A DNA stretch of 40,281 nucleotides from an uncultured beta proteobacterium (GCA_903920695.1 CAIXNB010000056.1:1-40281), one strand, 5' to 3'; shown: positions 16,454-24,452, counted from the first letter of the stretch. A program made the numbers and translations. The notes: a model not told the origin generated them from the letters alone.

Positions 16454-18462
16454 CAGTTGCTTCTCCGTGTGCCGGCGCCCAGTGATATCTTTCCGCTCAC
16501 AACGATTGCAGATTGTGCGGGAGCGGTCTGTAGTGCATCAGGCTGCTGCCGCCGCGGTGGCGCGCTGTCTAGCAGCCCTGCCTGCGGACGCTGAGATTCA
16601 TTTGGCAGTACGGACGTCTGCACTGATGCCAAAAGATCACCCTGCACCGGCATCAGACGATCACGCAGCGACTGCCAGCCGTGCTCTGTCTTCTTGTGCA
16701 GACCGAGGTAATAGGCTGCGCCCAAGTTGTACACCATCAAGTCGATAGGCTCGTTGGCTTCGCCTTTCTTCTTTTCCCACCAGCTGACTTTGCGCCCGCG
16801 CTTGTAGCCATAGGTCCGGTACTCGGCAGTCAGGCCTTTGTAATAGGTATCAGGTAATTCGCTAGAGAAGTGCACCGCACCGCCGCCGGTCGTGCGATTC
16901 CAGCGTGCCTGCAGGTAATCTTTAGCGGTATCCGGTCCCACCATCCACAGCTGCGCGCCCTTGCGTTCGATCTTGCCGCGCCAATCAACATCCACCTGGG
17001 TGGGTTTACTGCTCAGGATTGGTCGGTTCGGGCGCGAGTGACCTTTGACGGCAAACACGTTGCGACGCTTACGGCTGTAGGTGAAGTTGTAGACATCCTG
17101 GGTCGCAGTACCACCTGAGTCAACGAAGGCGGCGCTGATATTGAGCATGGCGCCGCTGGCGTGCCGGTACCGGCCTTTGAGCAGCGCGTCGGCTTTCTCC
17201 CAGGTCTCGGTCTCGGATGGCGAGCCATGGATGACCTGGTAGTCGATGATCCAGCACTCCATGTTTTCTCCCCAGGCGACAACCTTGAATTCGAGCCGAT
17301 AGGCCTGGGTATCGATAGCGGCCGTGAGAATCAGACCGCCGGCGGGAACGGTCCCGAGCTTGTAGGGCTCGGCCCGGTTCATCAGCTCGTCGTACTTGGT
17401 GGACTCTTTGGAGCGGGCCCAGCAGCGCGCCAGGCGCGTGTTGTAGAACACGATCATGGCCTCTTCGCTGCCTTCATCGAGCTTCGCCTTGGCCATGTTG
17501 TACTGGCGCATAAGCGAGATCCACGGGATCCAGCCATAGGGCAGGAACATGGCGCTGATGATGTAGCTTTCGGTTTCACCGTCGCCCGGAATTCCTTCGG
17601 ACCAGAGGCCATTGACGAACATGCGGGTCTTGTCGCCCTCTTCGTGCAGGCCGCCGCATTCGCAACACGGGTACATGGCGCGCTTCCCATCCTCACTCAT
17701 GATGAGGTTTTCAAACTGTAGTGTCTGAGGGTGGCCGCAATGGATACACTCGGCCAGGGCCTCTCGCTGCGTGCCGCGCTTGTAGAGCGCTTCGATGACG
17801 GATTCGCCCTCGATGGTGGGAGAGCTGGGGTAGTAGGCCTTGCGATTGCGCTCGAAGGTGGTCTGACGCGCCTCGGCCAGCTCGCCCGGGTCGCCCTCCC
17901 CGCCCACGTTCTCCTTAGCCCGGTCGATCTCATCGAACAGAACACGGCGCACCGACAGTTCGGATAGGTTGGCTGCAGCACCGGCGGTGGCCAGGTAGAG
18001 GGCGCCGCCGGTATATTCCTTGATGTCGTTGTTGTTGTTCGAGTCGCGGCTGTGCGGCCGGGCGACCAGATCGCGGATTTGCGGGATCGCAGCGATGGTC
18101 TTGTCGATGCGCGAGGCGGCACGCTTCTGCAGTTTGCCAGTAGGCACGAGCCAGAGGAAATTGCTGGGCGACTGGTGAATTGTCGACATGAACCAGTTCA
18201 GGCCGACCTGCGTCTTGAGCATCTGCGATGCGCCCATCACAACCACTCGCTTGCACGGGTGGTTGTCACTGAGCGCCAGCATCACGTCGCGCGCATGCGG
18301 CGTACGGGCTGTACGATAAGGTCCGGCCTCATTGCTGCCGGTACTTTTCGGAATGACCATGTAACGGTCAGCCCATTTATGCACGGTGAGGTTAGGGTCA
18401 GGCTCCATGCCGCGGGCGAGCGCGTCACAGACTGCCTGGTAACCGTCGTGCATGTTGCTCAT
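16453..18462 (-). CDS. Terminase large subunit (lambda gpA-type)
   Basis: A 669-residue GpA-type terminase, close to lambda gpA (641 aa). It has the family's deviant Walker A at residues 77-84 (GASQMLKT), a Walker B at about 174-179 (VLFDEI), and SRDSNNNNDIKEYTGGALYL before it. A Cys cluster (CIHCG at about residue 240 and CCECGG some 25 residues on) is likely a zinc site. The nuclease half contains ILTAAIDTQ and AAFVDSGGTATQDVY. It cuts the concatemer at cos and drives DNA through the portal. The start overlaps the small subunit gene by four bases. Confidence 0.93.
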   Translation of the reverse strand: MSNMHDGYQAVCDALARGMEPDPNLTVHKWADRYMVIPKSTGSNEAGPYRTARTPHARDVMLALSDNHPCKRVVVMGASQMLKTQVGLNWFMSTIHQSPSNFLWLVPTGKLQKRAASRIDKTIAAIPQIRDLVARPHSRDSNNNNDIKEYTGGALYLATAGAAANLSELSVRRVLFDEIDRAKENVGGEGDPGELAEARQTTFERNRKAYYPSSPTIEGESVIEALYKRGTQREALAECIHCGHPQTLQFENLIMSEDGKRAMYPCCECGGLHEEGDKTRMFVNGLWSEGIPGDGETESYIISAMFLPYGWIPWISLMRQYNMAKAKLDEGSEEAMIVFYNTRLARCWARSKESTKYDELMNRAEPYKLGTVPAGGLILTAAIDTQAYRLEFKVVAWGENMECWIIDYQVIHGSPSETETWEKADALLKGRYRHASGAMLNISAAFVDSGGTATQDVYNFTYSRKRRNVFAVKGHSRPNRPILSSKPTQVDVDWRGKIERKGAQLWMVGPDTAKDYLQARWNRTTGGGAVHFSSELPDTYYKGLTAEYRTYGYKRGRKVSWWEKKKGEANEPIDLMVYNLGAAYYLGLHKKTEHGWQSLRDRLMPVQGDLLASVQTSVLPNESQRPQAGLLDSAPPRRQQPDALQTAPAQSAIVVSGKISLGAGTRRSN

Positions 18463-19043
18463 GCGGCAGACTCCATTGAAACTGGTGCGCCGATCTTTTC
18501 ACGCAATGCCGTGACCAGCAGCTCAAGCACGATGCGGTGCTCACGATCGACAACGGCTTCGCAGCCCTCAGCAGTCGGTATAGATGCGACCTCGGCAGCG
18601 ATGCGCCTGGCGGATGCTGTTAGGCGATCTCGGATCTCGCGTCCGATCTCAAACATGGCGCGGTCGACGTCCTGGCGCATCAACATCGAGCCGCGCATCT
18701 TGGCCGCGTTCATCTCAGCGATCTGCGCGTCGGCTTCCTCACGGCGCATGCGGAACTTCATGTAGCTGGGGTCAGATCTACCGCCGGCTGCAGCACCAGG
18801 TGCATCAGGTGTGGCCGGCACATCACTGCCCGGCTCACCAGTGGTCTGGCCAGAAGCGCCCGGCGCAGAATTCGACATCACGCGCGCCCGGGTGTTGCGT
18901 GCCCACTGGATATCGGCGACCTCTGGGTCGATCTTCCCGCCGATCAAACTTATCCGCCCCTCGTTGATGGCCTTACGGACCGCCTTCTCATCGCACCCGC
19001 GCAGGCGCGCGTACGCCGATTTGTTGATAAGCTGCACAGCCAT
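18459..19043 (-). CDS. Terminase small subunit (Nu1-like)
   Basis: A 194-residue protein immediately before the large terminase. The N terminus, VQLINKSAYARLRGCDEKAV followed by RKAINEGRISLIGGKIDPEV, is a MerR/Nu1-type winged helix that reads DNA at the packaging site. A disordered Gly/Pro/Asp linker (about residues 60-95) leads to a C-terminal helical domain (YMKFRMRREEADAQIAEMNA) that should bind the large subunit. Lambda Nu1 is 181 residues. A GGGGGA ribosome site precedes the ATG. Confidence 0.88.
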   Translation of the reverse strand: MAVQLINKSAYARLRGCDEKAVRKAINEGRISLIGGKIDPEVADIQWARNTRARVMSNSAPGASGQTTGEPGSDVPATPDAPGAAAGGRSDPSYMKFRMRREEADAQIAEMNAAKMRGSMLMRQDVDRAMFEIGREIRDRLTASARRIAAEVASIPTAEGCEAVVDREHRIVLELLVTALREKIGAPVSMESAA

Positions 19044-19186
19044 GACGGACTATCCCCCCTCTTTCGGACGGCAAACCGGACTTTTCTCTAGTCCACTTTC
19101 TAGCGCGATTTCGCGCTCGTTTCGGCCCGTGTCAAGGAAAGGCTGGGAAGGACCCATGACGGGGGGGTGGGTGGTCGTGATCATGG
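19044..19186. other. Intergenic region upstream of terminase; candidate cos site
   Basis: This 143-base gap directly before the small terminase gene is where cos lies in lambda-like phages. It contains a perfect 7-bp inverted repeat with a 2-base centre, AGCGCGATTTCGCGCT (19102-19117), and a G-run (19160-19166). No iterated terminase-binding motif is obvious here. Cos identity is a guess from position and symmetry. Confidence 0.3.
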
Positions 19187-19762
19187 TCATGCTGCTTTCA
19201 GTGCGTTGAACTTTTCGGTGAAGAACTTCGCCTCGTGCTCGAAGATATCGGGGAACTTTGACTTGATCATGTCGATGACCTTGGCATTGATACGCTTGGT
19301 GTTGAACATCTGTGCCACGTCGATGGTCTGCAATGCCTTGATCGGCAGGCGGCTCTTACCGGTGCGGATCATCACAGTCTTGCCCCCGTTGATCAGGAAC
19401 GATCCGGGTATGGTCTTGCGCCCGCCCTTGCGGCTGATCTTGAAGCTCACACCTTTACGTGTCTGACGCGCGGCGAAGTGGGCAAGGTTGAGGCTGCGCT
19501 TGCCACGCTGGCTAATGGATGACAGCGACGCCTGCAGCCTGAACTCGCCACCCTTGGCACTTGCCTTCGAGATGAACAGTGCAGCATTAACCTCACTGGC
19601 AGATAGCATGAACTCTGCCCTGATCTCCTTGCTCATGGCAGTCTTGGCCTGGGCAATGGTCTTGTTCAATGCGCTGGCCGTTGCCTTGCGTGCAATGTCT
19701 TCCTTCAGCGCATTCAACTGGCGTTGTACCTCGGGGAAGTTGTGACTGATGGTGATCTGCAT
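19187..19762 (-). CDS. Minor tail protein Z-like
   Basis: A 191-residue basic protein almost the same length as lambda gpZ (192 aa). It shares the gpZ layout: an N-terminal Ala/Lys helix with SALNKTIAQAKTAMSKEIRA, a central basic strand region (QTRKGVSFKISRKGGRKT), the IPGSFLINGG motif, and a C-terminal helix ending in EKFNALKAA. In lambda gpZ sits between FII and U and helps to connect DNA end and tail. Here the gene lies upstream of the terminase, some 9 kb from the connector genes. The ATG is preceded by AAGGACTACATC. Confidence 0.7.
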   Translation of the reverse strand: MQITISHNFPEVQRQLNALKEDIARKATASALNKTIAQAKTAMSKEIRAEFMLSASEVNAALFISKASAKGGEFRLQASLSSISQRGKRSLNLAHFAARQTRKGVSFKISRKGGRKTIPGSFLINGGKTVMIRTGKSRLPIKALQTIDVAQMFNTKRINAKVIDMIKSKFPDIFEHEAKFFTEKFNALKAA

Positions 19763-19783
19763 GATGTAGTCCTTCGTGTTGGT

Positions 19784-20020
19784 TCAGCCGCGATGGCGTT
19801 GTGCAAACGCCTGCATTGCTGGCGCCGGTACGCCGATATCAAAGCCAGCTTCGCGCCAGGCTATCCATCCGTGTCCCCGGCGATAGACCTGATTGACCGC
19901 CTTGTAGTCGTCAGCGTCGAAGGCACAGCGCAGATCCATACTGGCCTTTAATTGCAGCTGCACGGAGTCACGCCCGATCTGCTCGACCAAGCTCTTGAGC
20001 ATCGCGGCCAGTTCGGGCAT
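19784..20020 (-). CDS. Small phage protein, function unknown
   Basis: A 78-residue frame from the ATG at 20020, which has a good ribosome site (AGGGATCAA), to a stop at 19784. An upstream in-frame ATG at 20104 would add 28 residues but lies directly behind a GGGA and inside the repeat-rich non-coding region, so I prefer the shorter form. Content: helix MPELAAMLKSLVEQIGRDSV, then FDADDYKAVNQVYRRGHGW and IAWREAGFDIG. No known family recognised. It precedes the gpZ-like gene. Confidence 0.5.
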   Translation of the reverse strand: MPELAAMLKSLVEQIGRDSVQLQLKASMDLRCAFDADDYKAVNQVYRRGHGWIAWREAGFDIGVPAPAMQAFAQRHRG

Positions 20021-20412
20021 TTGATCCCTGATGCTCAATGGCACAGGAAGTAATCCGTCCACGTCCCGGTCGTTGCCCCGGACGTCGCAAGCTGTTGATT
20101 CCATTCCCTTTTCTTCCTTTTTCTAGAACGTCCAGAGAAAACACGTCGCGCGCACGTACGCACGCCCGCCCCTGTGCGCCTGCCTGCGCCTACGCACACA
20201 TGCGCATGTGTGTGTGCGTGGATTTGGTGGACGTCCCGGACGGATTCCGAAATCACAAATTAAATCAATAAGTTGCGACGTCCGGGACATACGACCGGGA
20301 CGCGATTTGTCCCGGACGGATTCAGCCAGACGAACGATTGCACGTATGCACCAGGCAGGCCCAAAGTGCCCCATCGGCCCCTCGGTTCCCATAACTGCCT
20401 GATGCCGGTGTG
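20021..20412. promoter_or_regulatory. Non-coding region with six GTCCSGGAC palindromes
   Basis: No convincing gene is present in these 390 bases between the primase stop and the small gene on the left. The 9-bp palindrome GTCCSGGAC is perfect at 20233, 20280 and 20309, has one mismatch at 20063 and 20293, and two at 20075. Longer matches link them: GTCCCGGACGGATTC is repeated directly (20233-20247, 20309-20323), and TTGCGACGTCCGGG (20273-20286) recurs inverted at 20077-20090. Such a cluster suggests binding of a dimeric phage protein at a packaging site, origin or partition site. Confidence 0.6.
20192..20215. repeat. Perfect 18-bp palindrome in alternating purine-pyrimidine tract
   Basis: CACACATGCGCATGTGTG (20195-20212) is a perfect palindrome, and pairing extends outward to 20192/20215 with one G-T wobble. 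The tract from 20190 to 20220 is almost strictly alternating purine-pyrimidine, a pattern able to form cruciform or Z-DNA. It lies in the middle of the GTCCSGGAC cluster. Confidence 0.7.
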
Positions 20413-22923
20413 TCACTCCCACTCTGGCACCTCATTGCTCTGTGCTGGCGCTTGCGGCGTGATCGCGGGGGCCAAGCTACGCTGGTATCCCCTTGGCCTT
20501 ACGCGCCCCTTGGCCCACTTAATGTTGCCCTGGAATCCCAGCATCTTCATCGCGCCCGAAACACTCTTCTGCATCGATCCAGCACGATCTACCTTGCCGA
20601 TGTCAATGTGCAACGCCTTGACCAGCAACTCGTGCGTGCTGAAGAACTCACGCTGATGATTCGACAGCAAGGTTCCGTTTTCAGAAACGCTGCCATCAAA
20701 GCCTTCGGCCAGTTCATCGGAGTTGACATAGCGCGCAAGGGCGTCATGCCACACATCAACAAACTTCCACTTTTCTTGCTCGGGGAAGAACAGCCGCGTC
20801 TCTTCCTCCTTTGTTGGGTAGCGCCGCGAGCCTTCCTTGTAGAAGTGCACTGCCTCGGCCATCAGTTGCGCGCGCATCTGTGTCAGTCTCTCGACCTCGA
20901 CCTCGGAACAATGCACTACCCAAAAGCGCCGGTCACCCGTTGCATCACGCAGGAACTCTCCCTGATTTGTGTCACCAGTGAGAACACAGTTTCGAGGAAA
21001 GGCCTGGAACCCCTTGGCATACGGCGGCCGAAAGCGATCGGTGCGCTCCGTGATGAATCCCTTGATGGCCGTGGCCTCGGATCGGCTCAGCGCATCGAGC
21101 TCGTTAAAGTTGAAGATCAGCCGGCCTTGCAGCGCCTGCAGCGATTCCTTGTCACCGATGCGGAACGAGCCAGCGCCGTAATAGTGCCCACCGAGAATAT
21201 TGAGCGCGCTGGTCTTGCCGGCGCCCTGCAGGCCCTGTAGCACCAGCATGTAGTCCATTTGACAGCCTGGCTCAAACACCCGGGCCACCATGCTGAGCAG
21301 GAAATACTCTGACGCAAGCCGCACATATTCGGTGTCGGCGGCGCCCAGGCAGTCGATCATCCAGTGCTGGCGGCGTTCGATGCCATCCCATGCCGCCGCC
21401 TCAAAATCGTCACGCACCGGGTTGTAGGTGTTGTCATGCGCCGACATCAAAACAGCCTGTTCGATCGTGACGGGGTTTGCCACAATCAGCTCATACCGAG
21501 ATGCGAGATATTCGGCCAGGCGAATATCGTCGAGCGTTTCCTTCCACTCGCCGGCCTTGCCACCCCATGGCGGCACGCGGCACTTATCGATCTTGTTGCT
21601 GAATTCGTTGCAGCGCACGAGCTCACGCAAATTCGGGTCTTCGCGCAGAGCAAAGTACACGTTCTCGCGGATCCCTTTGATCTCACCCTTGTCCGTCCGA
21701 TACGGAAAAAACAACACAGGCGTTCCATCATGTTGACCGCCATCTGAACCCCCTGCGCCGGGAGGCATGGGTTTCGATTTTTTTTTCTCATGCTCAACTG
21801 GCGGTGCCGTCAACTGAGCACGCACGACCGGCAGGCCTTCGGCAACATGCAGATCGTTGAAGTCGGTCGAGTCCTCAGCTCGTGTGGAAAATATTGGAAG
21901 CACCACGCGCGCGTTGTGGCGCTTGGCTGCAGCGAAGGCCTTGGCCCTGCCAGCGTTCTCGATCCTGAGCAGCTGCGTGACGCCATCACAGGCAATTGAT
22001 CCCTCGATGTAGTAAACGTCGCACTTGTCCTTTGACCAGCGCGCCTTGAGCTGCACCGTGCGCTTGTCGGGCAGTTCCCAGTGCATATCTCGCAAACCGC
22101 CAGCGCTCTTGGAGAAATCGGATTGCGTGACGCCGACACCGAGGGTCTGCATCCGCTCACAAAGCCGACGCACCAGGTGGCGGTCATCATCGGCCGCAAC
22201 CACAAATGCCGTTTCCGGGTACAGCTTGCGCCAGGCCGTCATGACCGGAAGGATGTTGCCGGCATCGAAGCACACCACGGTCGGCCAGCCGGTGGCCATG
22301 TGCGCTGTCGCGGCGGTTGCATAACCCTCGGCAAAGAGGACCGGCAGATCATCGGACATGTCACCCATCAGGTGAAAGTGCCCTTCCTTGACGGTACCGG
22401 TGCCGAACACCTTGCCGCCGTCCCTGGCGATCCACTGCAGGCCGTGCAGTTTGCCGGACAGATCGACCAGCGGAACCACTACAGAACCAAACGCAAAGCG
22501 CACGCCATAGGCTCCTACCTGCTTGCGCTCCAGGTACTCGCTGGCACCGTCAGGCCGCGATCGAGCCCAGAGCTTCGCAGCCTTCTCGACCGCCTCGGCC
22601 GCCAGGATCTTGCGATCTTCCTCAGCGGCCTTCTCGATTGCCCGTTGCTTTTCCTGCCAGGCCAGCTTCTCGGCGGGCGACCACTCGATCTGTGTTGGCT
22701 CGATCGTCCACCACTGGTCGCGTATGCCGTATATCCCGACGATGAAAACGCGCCTACTCTTCGGGCTGCTCCACTCGTGCAGGACAGCCCAGGCATTCTT
22801 CTTCTTTGGCCGACGCGCATCGCCTGCCCATGTGACCTTCTTGCCGTTGGGCGCCAGATCGGGTGGAGGTTCGATGTCCCGCTCGCGCATCTGCGCGATG
22901 ACGTCTTCGATTGAAGTTGCCAA
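20413..22923 (-). CDS. Primase-helicase (TOPRIM plus VirE-type ATPase)
   Basis: An 836-residue replication protein. A TOPRIM-like domain covers about residues 150-350 (PVLFAEGYATAATAHMATGW near 195, AFVVAADDDRH near 240, STDFNDLHVAEG near 350). The C-terminal half is a VirE/superfamily-3-like ATPase: LVLQGLQGAGKTSALNILGG with Walker A at about 563, LIFNFNELDALSRSEATAIK, TERTDRFRPPYAKGFQAFPR, and CVLTGDTNQGEFLRDATGDR. It should prime and unwind at the phage origin. The first codon is TTG (22923) without a clear ribosome site; an ATG twelve codons in is an alternative. It follows the CII-family gene by six bases. Confidence 0.88.
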   Translation of the reverse strand: MATSIEDVIAQMRERDIEPPPDLAPNGKKVTWAGDARRPKKKNAWAVLHEWSSPKSRRVFIVGIYGIRDQWWTIEPTQIEWSPAEKLAWQEKQRAIEKAAEEDRKILAAEAVEKAAKLWARSRPDGASEYLERKQVGAYGVRFAFGSVVVPLVDLSGKLHGLQWIARDGGKVFGTGTVKEGHFHLMGDMSDDLPVLFAEGYATAATAHMATGWPTVVCFDAGNILPVMTAWRKLYPETAFVVAADDDRHLVRRLCERMQTLGVGVTQSDFSKSAGGLRDMHWELPDKRTVQLKARWSKDKCDVYYIEGSIACDGVTQLLRIENAGRAKAFAAAKRHNARVVLPIFSTRAEDSTDFNDLHVAEGLPVVRAQLTAPPVEHEKKKSKPMPPGAGGSDGGQHDGTPVLFFPYRTDKGEIKGIRENVYFALREDPNLRELVRCNEFSNKIDKCRVPPWGGKAGEWKETLDDIRLAEYLASRYELIVANPVTIEQAVLMSAHDNTYNPVRDDFEAAAWDGIERRQHWMIDCLGAADTEYVRLASEYFLLSMVARVFEPGCQMDYMLVLQGLQGAGKTSALNILGGHYYGAGSFRIGDKESLQALQGRLIFNFNELDALSRSEATAIKGFITERTDRFRPPYAKGFQAFPRNCVLTGDTNQGEFLRDATGDRRFWVVHCSEVEVERLTQMRAQLMAEAVHFYKEGSRRYPTKEEETRLFFPEQEKWKFVDVWHDALARYVNSDELAEGFDGSVSENGTLLSNHQREFFSTHELLVKALHIDIGKVDRAGSMQKSVSGAMKMLGFQGNIKWAKGRVRPRGYQRSLAPAITPQAPAQSNEVPEWE

Positions 22924-22929
22924 GATCGA

Positions 22930-23403
22930 TCAGTCAGTAGTTTGACGGGTAAACGATGGCTTGCTGGCGACGTTGCGCTCCTGCAGCGCCTGGCGCAGCG
23001 AATGCACCGAGGCAATTAGCTCGCCGCATTCGCGGTCGAAACGCGCAAGCTCATTGTCAGTGACACAGCCATCCTGCAGGCTCACGGCGGCCTCGCTGCA
23101 CATATCTCCAAACTCCTTCACTGTGGCGGCCAGGCGCAACATGCAGTCGTCACCCAGATTCACATCTAACCGCGGCAGAGGAACCAGCATCTGGCCTGCC
23201 TCACCCGCCCAGGCCTCAAGGATGCGCAGGTCTCCCGTCATGTGCGTGATCTTCACCGTGTCCAGCAGGCCCAGCTTGGCAGTGCCAAACCCAGCAACCT
23301 CATGACTGAGCGTTGCGCCGTTCTTGCCTAAACGCAACCCCAGCGCCTGCGCGCCGCCCTTGTAGTCATGGACAACGTGATAGCTCGCGTCAAGAACATT
23401 CAT
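22930..23403 (-). CDS. CII-family phage regulator (CP76 type)
   Basis: A 157-residue protein starting MNVLDASYHVVHDYKGGAQA, with LRLGKNGATLSHEVAG and LLDTVKITHMTGDLRILEAW following. This is the pattern of the phage regulatory CII/CP76 family, whose members bind DNA through an N-terminal HTH and influence the lysis-lysogeny choice and early genes. Residues from about 75 on are helical with LRQALQERN. The gene lies first in the leftward replication block, just before the primase. A ribosome site (AAGGTG) precedes the ATG. Confidence 0.8.
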   Translation of the reverse strand: MNVLDASYHVVHDYKGGAQALGLRLGKNGATLSHEVAGFGTAKLGLLDTVKITHMTGDLRILEAWAGEAGQMLVPLPRLDVNLGDDCMLRLAATVKEFGDMCSEAAVSLQDGCVTDNELARFDRECGELIASVHSLRQALQERNVASKPSFTRQTTD

Positions 23404-23634
23404 ATCAACACCTTGTTTTAGTTGGCATGGACGCCGACCGTCTGCGGCGTCATATTCCGGTCATGGATCAAATAAAAGCCACCCATCACACCGGAGTCCG
23501 CCATGCTGTTCGCGGGAAAGGGACCGCCATGCGTGCGCCGGTATGGTTTGCGATGGGTGGAAAAAAGCTGAGCGCCCCAGCCAGAGGACAATGGCGTTCT
23601 CACACAACCAAAATCACTGAAAGGGGCGCTCAAA
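23404..23634. other. Intergenic region of 231 bases, probable control region
   Basis: No supported gene. It contains an inverted repeat GACGCCG...CGGCGTC (23430-23451) and, at 23606-23626, a leader AACCAAAATCACTGAAAGGG that resembles the one before the plus-strand gene at 24118. Leftward (CII, primase) and rightward (23635) transcription should both begin here. Confidence 0.4.
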
Positions 23635-23832
23635 ATGGAAACACCATCAGTCGCAAACGAACTCAACGACCCAGGCGCTGGCGTGAGATATCGGGTGATG
23701 GCATACCGAGCCCTGACAAGACAGGAGCTCTTGCATTCTGTGGCGCTGTATTTGCGCCAAGTGAAAGGGAAAAAGCCGAAGCGCGGAACTGTGGTGACCA
23801 TCATTTCAATCATTGGGTTCGACGGCACATAG
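23635..23832 (+). CDS. Small phage protein, function unknown
   Basis: A 65-residue frame with a plausible ribosome site (GAAAGGGGCGCTCAAA) before its ATG. The content is protein-like: VRYRVMAYRALTRQELLHSV, then ALYLRQVKGKKPKRGTVVTI and a hydrophobic ISIIGFDGT end. It runs against its neighbours and overlaps the minus-strand gene 23810-24022 by 23 bases at the 3' ends. No family recognised. A longer antisense frame covers the same place but reads as random basic sequence. Confidence 0.45.
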   Translation: METPSVANELNDPGAGVRYRVMAYRALTRQELLHSVALYLRQVKGKKPKRGTVVTIISIIGFDGT

Positions 23833-24022
23833 CCGCAGCGTTGCGAAACTGCTCGCCCAAGTGGTCGGCCACAGCAGCGCTTATCCACAGGGTTGCAGAG
23901 CGCCTGCCTTCAAATACCGTGAACGAGAGTTGGTCCGACCCAGCATCAACGCCAAACGCACATAGCAGCTGCTTGCCGATCCGGTTTTTTGATGCCTTCC
24001 TTATTCTTCGAGCGCTCACCAT
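23810..24022 (-). CDS. Small phage protein, function unknown
   Basis: A 70-residue basic protein, MVSARRIRKASKNRIGKQLL followed by CAFGVDAGSDQLSFTVFEGR and WISAAVADHLGEQFRNAAAM. The ATG has a strong GGGGG ribosome site in a segment that is a near copy of the one before the gene at 24266-24451. The C-terminal half looks like a small alpha/beta fold. No function recognised. It ends inside the 3' end of the plus-strand gene 23635-23832. Confidence 0.5.
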   Translation of the reverse strand: MVSARRIRKASKNRIGKQLLCAFGVDAGSDQLSFTVFEGRRSATLWISAAVADHLGEQFRNAAAMCRRTQ

Positions 24023-24056
24023 CTCAAACCCCCTGCCCTACGGGCTGTTGATTGGT
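24020..24056. repeat. Duplicated gene-junction segment, copy B
   Basis: This segment matches 24449-24488 closely over about 33 bases (shared minus-strand core CAACAGCCCG, AGGGCAGG and GTTTGA, then ATG). In the other copy it is the last codons of the Cro-like gene plus the ribosome site and start of the next gene. Here only the pseudo-end (reading ...TNQQPVGQGV-stop) and the start remain, so a former paralogue or a copied translation start is likely. Confidence 0.65.
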
Positions 24057-24117
24057 GCCCGCCCGCAGTCCGTGGACAATGGAAGTGCAACCAACCAAAC
24101 CACAGAAAGGGACAGGC

Positions 24118-24303
24118 ATGAGTTTCAAAACTGCACGCGAAATCTTCGAAAAGACGCAAGAGGCGGCTCTGAGCAGCGGCGAGGAAGCGGCCGAGGGCCT
24201 TGCCGCCGGCCTGATCGAGCTGACCAAAGCCCTGGCCAGCGAATTGAAGCGACTGGACGACAAGATCAACTCCCTGGAGCGAGAGGTTCGTCGCTTGCGC
24301 TAA
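24118..24303 (+). CDS. Small coiled-coil protein, function unknown
   Basis: A 61-residue frame with ribosome site AAAGGGA five bases before the ATG. It begins MSFKTAREIFEKTQEAALSS and continues as an uninterrupted amphipathic helix ending in LKRLDDKINSLEREVRRLR, whose heptad pattern indicates a coiled coil, so it should oligomerise or bind a helical partner. It lies on the plus strand among leftward genes and overlaps 24266-24451 at the 3' end by 38 bases. A longer start at 24052 is less likely. No family recognised. Confidence 0.55.
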   Translation: MSFKTAREIFEKTQEAALSSGEEAAEGLAAGLIELTKALASELKRLDDKINSLEREVRRLR

Positions 24304-24451
24304 CTGCCGCAAATCCGGCCGCAATTGCCGTCGCCACATTGGCGGCAACCAAATTCAACGCATTGGCGTCGATGGATACGTTGTCGCGCACTGCGCTGAC
24401 AACGGCGTCAGCTATTGCGCGATCAAGAATTTCACGTTGGTTTTCAGTCAT
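24266..24451 (-). CDS. Small phage protein downstream of cro-like gene
   Basis: A 61-residue protein starting MTENQREILDRAIADAVVSA and continuing VRDNVSIDANALNLVAANVA, an Ala/Val-rich helical protein. The ATG lies one base after the stop of the Cro-like gene (TGAAATG) with AGGAAG as ribosome site inside the end of that gene, so translation is coupled. Its position immediately after cro suggests an early regulatory role, but no family is recognised. The start region is duplicated at 24020-24056. Confidence 0.6.
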   Translation of the reverse strand: MTENQREILDRAIADAVVSAVRDNVSIDANALNLVAANVATAIAAGFAAVSASDEPLAPGS

Positions 24452-24452
24452 T

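Noticed and set aside
20020-20104. Longer version (106 residues) of the small gene at 19784-20020
   Set aside because: The extra 28 codons run through the GTCCSGGAC repeat region and the ATG has no proper ribosome-site spacing.
23418-23888. A 156-codon minus-strand frame
   Set aside because: No ribosome site or protein-like pattern; it covers a likely control region and the better-supported plus-strand gene at 23635.
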